From contig CAAGGO010000206.1 in NCBI GenBank assembly GCA_900769385.1, forward strand, positions 1 to 7,039: a DNA stretch of 7,039 bases, read 5' to 3'. Shown one piece after another: positions 5,030 through 7,039 of the stretch. The first letter of the stretch is position 1. Each line of letters starts with the position of its first letter. The notes below the pieces were generated by a model that made no database searches, had not been told where the DNA came from, and saw nothing but the letters and a program-made list of their open reading frames with translations. The translations under genes and the position numbers were made by a program. The DNA comes from Rikenellaceae bacterium (GTDB lineage: Bacteria; Bacteroidota; Bacteroidia; Bacteroidales; UBA932).

Positions 5030-5075
5030 AGAAACCGTCACCTGAATGCTGTAACAGCGGAAGGTGGCGGTTTCT
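5030..5075. other. Strong 14-bp hairpin with internal loop, possible minus-strand terminator
   Basis: AGAAACCGTCACCT (5030-5043) pairs with AGGTGGCGGTTTCT (5062-5075), one G-T pair. Inside, GCTG/CAGC (5048-5051 with 5055-5058) forms a second stem. On plus no T-run follows. On minus, TTTCTTTTAT follows at the 3' side, which would suit a weak intrinsic terminator. Confidence 0.7.
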
Positions 5076-5094
5076 GTCTATAAGTGTGTGACTC

Positions 5095-5102
5095 CAAAAT
5101 TA
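5095..5102 (-). promoter_or_regulatory. Possible minus-strand -7 box
   Basis: TAATTTTG on the minus strand matches TAnnTTTG and points into the structured region; the hairpin begins 19 bases downstream. It lies back to back with the ltaE box at 5136-5143. No clear -33 TTTG was found. Confidence 0.35.
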
Positions 5103-5135
5103 GACAAAATTTATCAGAAATAAGATAAATCTGCA

Positions 5136-5143
5136 TAAATTTG
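5136..5143 (+). promoter_or_regulatory. -7 box of the threonine aldolase promoter
   Basis: TAAATTTG matches TAnnTTTG 59 bases before the start codon. The predicted leader is A-rich with no Shine-Dalgarno sequence. The -33 element is weak. Confidence 0.55.
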
Positions 5144-5202
5144 TAATGATGACATTACAAAAACATCATAAATAAAAAGACAAACACCTAAATATCAATA
5201 CT

Positions 5203-6291
5203 ATGAAACACAGCTTTGGCAGTGACAACCACTCAGGGGTACACCCCTTTATAATGGAGGCAATCCAAAAGGAAAACAACAATTTTGCAACAGCATACGG
5301 CGAAGACCAATACACCAAAAGCGTATTGGAAAAACTTGAAAATTTACTTGGCGGAGACTGCACAGCACTATTTGTATTCAACGGCACCGGCGCAAACATT
5401 GTAGCATTGCAGGGATTCCTCAAGAGCTACAACTCTGTTCTTGCTCCAGTAACAGCTCACATAAACGTAGACGAGTGCGGAGCTGTAGAAAAAGTTGCAG
5501 CCTCCAGAATAGTTCCGTTGGATGCTCCAAACGGAAAAGTCACCCCTGAAATTGTAAAGAAAGGGCTTACCGGATTTGGATTCCAGCACCACGCACAACC
5601 TAAAATCCTTTCCATTTCACAACCTACAGAATTGGGAACAAACTATACCCCTACCGAAATAAGGGAGCTTGCTGAACTTATGCACAGTCACGGTTGTTAT
5701 CTTCACGTAGACGGATCAAGAATATCAAATGCGGCAGAATCTCTTGGATTGCCAATTAAAGAATTCATTGCAGACTGTGGCGTAGATGTACTTTCATTTG
5801 GAGGCACAAAGAACGGTCTCCTTATGGGAGAGGCAGTAGTTGTATTCCATAGGCCTGAGAATACCCGCCCCGGACAAGATGGCCTCCCTATGAACTATCT
5901 CAACAAAGAGGTGGCAAACACTTTGCAATACTACAGGAAACAAACTACCCAACTGTACTCAAAAAGCCGTTTCATTGCCGCACAATTTGAGGCATACTTG
6001 AACGATAATCTATACCTTAAACTTGCAGGACAATCCAACGCAATGGCAAAATATCTTGCCAAAAGCCTTGAGGGCGTAAACGAAGTTACCATCTCAAAAA
6101 GCGTAGATAGCAATGCAGTTTTTGCCATAATTCCAGAATGGCTGGGAGAAGAATTACATAAAAAGCACTACTTCTACGTTTGGGACGAAGAGACTAATGA
6201 AGTCAGATGGATGTGCTCATTCAACACCAGAAAAGAGGATATTGACGAGTTCGTTGCAGATGTAAAAACTATAATTGAAGCCCACAAATAG
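5203..6291 (+). CDS. ltaE: Low-specificity L-threonine aldolase
   Basis: This 362-residue PLP enzyme of fold type I should cleave L-threonine or L-allo-threonine to glycine and acetaldehyde in the cytoplasm. It begins KHSFGSDNHSGVHP, the family's substrate-loop region (SDNxxGxHP). Further marks are AYGEDQYT (31-38), FNGTGAN (59-65, phosphate-binding), AHINVDE with H86 over the PLP ring, HVDGSR with D170 and R173, and SFGGTKNG with the Schiff-base lysine K203. It resembles the aldolase subgroup with GGTKNG rather than a serine hydroxymethyltransferase. It is a single gene with its own promoter box, ending before a terminator shared with mnmG. Together with nearby gcvH it makes glycine turnover a local theme, though they are not in one operon. 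Which threonine isomer is preferred cannot be told from sequence alone. Confidence 0.93.
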   Translation: MKHSFGSDNHSGVHPFIMEAIQKENNNFATAYGEDQYTKSVLEKLENLLGGDCTALFVFNGTGANIVALQGFLKSYNSVLAPVTAHINVDECGAVEKVAASRIVPLDAPNGKVTPEIVKKGLTGFGFQHHAQPKILSISQPTELGTNYTPTEIRELAELMHSHGCYLHVDGSRISNAAESLGLPIKEFIADCGVDVLSFGGTKNGLLMGEAVVVFHRPENTRPGQDGLPMNYLNKEVANTLQYYRKQTTQLYSKSRFIAAQFEAYLNDNLYLKLAGQSNAMAKYLAKSLEGVNEVTISKSVDSNAVFAIIPEWLGEELHKKHYFYVWDEETNEVRWMCSFNTRKEDIDEFVADVKTIIEAHK

Positions 6292-6394
6292 AATAGCATT
6301 AAGCTAATAACTGCATCTAACTACAAATCAATGGTTAAACGATTATTACTTCAAGTTTATACCGTTTAATAAAGCAAAAACCCAAAGATAAGAT

Positions 6395-6437
6395 AAAAGG
6401 CTGTAACTAATTATTTTTCAATAGTTACAGCCTTTTT
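6395..6437. terminator. Bidirectional intrinsic terminator between ltaE and mnmG
   Basis: A 15-bp stem pairs 6395-6409 (AAAAGGCTGTAACTA) with 6422-6436, with a 12-base loop. A-rich and T-rich flanks on both sides give a T-run in either direction, so one hairpin can serve the two convergent genes. Confidence 0.93.
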
Positions 6438-6460
6438 AATATAATTATATATACACAAAT

Positions 6461-6476
6461 TGTTCCACGTGGAACA
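6461..6476. promoter_or_regulatory. parS, centromere-like ParB-binding site
   Basis: TGTTCCACGTGGAACA is a perfect 16-bp palindrome and fits the chromosomal parS consensus TGTTnCACGTGnAACA at every fixed position. ParB-CTP clamps load at such sites and spread to organise and segregate the replication origin region. It is intergenic, 17 bases after the mnmG stop codon and 24 bases from the terminator. mnmG/gidA and parS are both often origin-proximal, which supports the call. parA and parB are not in the window. Confidence 0.85.
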
Positions 6477-6493
6477 TAGAGTTCAAACCTTAA

Positions 6494-7039
6494 TTATCTG
6501 CCAAAATAAACCAAAAGAACAGAAACATCTGCAGGGGAAACGCCGGGGATTCTGGAAGCCTGAGCAATAGTGGTAGGTCTATGCTTCATAAGCTTCTGGC
6601 GGCTCTCTATTGAAAGCGAAGTTACTTTTAGGAAATCAAAATTCTCAGGAATTCTCACATCTTCCAATTTAAGAATCTTCTCCGCGATTCTCTGCTCACG
6701 CTGAATATACCCCCTGTATTTTACAGCAATCTCCACGCTCTCAAGAATCTCATTATCCATAATGAATTTGGCATTTTCCGTGAATCCATCAGTTGGAGTT
6801 TGATATGGTATATCTATATCTTTTGAGACGCCTGAACCGGCATTGTTGAATTGCTTTGAAAGCGGAATCTCCAAACCAACTTTCTGTATCTGGGCACGGA
6901 TATCATCACCTTGGGGAATATTCTCTATCAGAGACTCAATATCAATCTGTGGTCTTGAAAGCAATTCACTCAATCTTCTCTTCTGAAGTAGAGGTGCAGA
7001 ATTACGGGACTCAAGATATGAGTTCACTTTTGAAGGCTC
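6494..7039 (-). CDS. mnmG: tRNA uridine-5-carboxymethylaminomethyl modification enzyme MnmG, C-terminal part
   Basis: The frame is open to the window edge, so the start is missing. 181 C-terminal residues remain of a protein usually near 620-630. With MnmE, MnmG (GidA) is the FAD enzyme that makes cmnm5U at wobble position 34 of several tRNAs. The conserved tail is unmistakable: VNSYLESRNSAPL near the edge, then EIAVKYRGYIQREQ, KLEDVRIPENFDF, LSIESRQKLMKHRPTTIAQA and the closing GVSPADVSVLLVYFGR. The end forms the helical MnmE/tRNA-binding domain. The FAD-binding part and the catalytic cysteines lie outside the window. An internal GTG at 7027 is not the start, because the reading frame and homology continue upstream. 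parS and a shared terminator follow the stop. Confidence 0.96.
   Translation of the reverse strand, partial: EPSKVNSYLESRNSAPLLQKRRLSELLSRPQIDIESLIENIPQGDDIRAQIQKVGLEIPLSKQFNNAGSGVSKDIDIPYQTPTDGFTENAKFIMDNEILESVEIAVKYRGYIQREQRIAEKILKLEDVRIPENFDFLKVTSLSIESRQKLMKHRPTTIAQASRIPGVSPADVSVLLVYFGR

Larger units (their letters stand above)
4912..5075. ncRNA. Candidate structured RNA or extragenic repeat element, strand uncertain
   Basis: This block is clearly more GC-rich than its surroundings and full of complementary segments. ACCGGG (4912-4917) can pair with CCCGGT (4965-4970). Other stems are GGCATC/GATGCC (4951-4956 with 4961-4966), CCGT/ACGG (4976-4979 with 4985-4988), CTGC/GCAG in each of two 28-base repeats, and a strong 14-bp terminal hairpin (5030-5075). 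Read on plus, it starts 6 bases after the stop of the secreted-protein gene, so it could be that gene's 3' UTR. No TAnnTTTG box is visible at its plus-strand start. Read on minus, a TAATTTTG box (5102-5095) lies at the right place to start it. I could not match it to group II intron domain V, glycine, cobalamin or THF riboswitches, SRP RNA, tmRNA or RNase P RNA by eye. A REP-like intergenic repeat is the main alternative. Confidence 0.45.

Noticed and set aside
4912..5075. Glycine or cobalamin riboswitch, or group II intron domain V
   Set aside because: Tandem layout and nearby ltaE/gcvH suggested a glycine riboswitch, but the core motifs are not present and the ltaE promoter box lies downstream of the block. 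The domain V pairing GAGCCG...CGGTTC is not formed.
6292..6394. Short ORF (ATG at about 6331) after ltaE
   Set aside because: Only a dozen codons, no promoter or conservation cue; nothing else seen in this gap before the terminator.

Overview
The window looks like a chromosomal, housekeeping stretch of a Bacteroidota (probably Bacteroidales) genome. Three things point that way. Almost every gene start is preceded by the Bacteroidota -7 promoter box TAnnTTTG and there are almost no Shine-Dalgarno sequences. Two genes encode signal-peptide-bearing envelope proteins with no recognisable homologue, one of them barrel-like. The protein sequences of SufS, RuvA, GcvH, threonine aldolase and MnmG read as ordinary members of their families. 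No transposase, integrase, phage gene or CRISPR array was seen.

Layout. (1) 11-1436, minus strand: sufS (cysteine desulfurase) followed after only 5 bases by two tandem tRNA-Ile(GAU) genes. (2) 1437-1846: a gene-poor interval holding a possible tiny secreted peptide with its own promoter box, a 41-base near-perfect inverted repeat, and the intrinsic terminator of the next gene. (3) 1847-2323, minus: a small probable outer-membrane beta-barrel protein. (4) 2324-2527: a divergent control region with two sets of short repeats, one of which overlaps the upstream part of the ruvA promoter. (5) 2528-4905, plus: ruvA, gcvH (with terminator) and a secreted protein of unknown function. (6) 4906-5202: a GC-rich structured region with two 28-base direct repeats 80 bases apart, a strong 14-bp hairpin and back-to-back promoter boxes, which is the best candidate here for an undescribed RNA or repeat element. 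(7) 5203-6291, plus: low-specificity L-threonine aldolase. (8) 6292-6493: a bidirectional terminator shared by convergent genes, and a perfect 16-bp palindrome that matches the ParB-binding site parS. (9) 6494-7039, minus: the C-terminal third of mnmG (gidA), running off the window.

How the parts relate. Most genes are single transcription units with their own promoter box, so this is not one pathway operon. Loose themes are tRNA maturation (tRNA-Ile genes, MnmG wobble-uridine modification, and sulfur mobilised by SufS) and glycine metabolism (threonine aldolase makes glycine, GcvH shuttles the aminomethyl group when glycine is cleaved). A parS site next to mnmG suggests that the window lies in the origin-proximal part of the chromosome. 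The most interesting items are the parS site, the repeat/hairpin region at 4912-5075, the hairpin at 1737-1777, and the operator-like dyad in front of ruvA.
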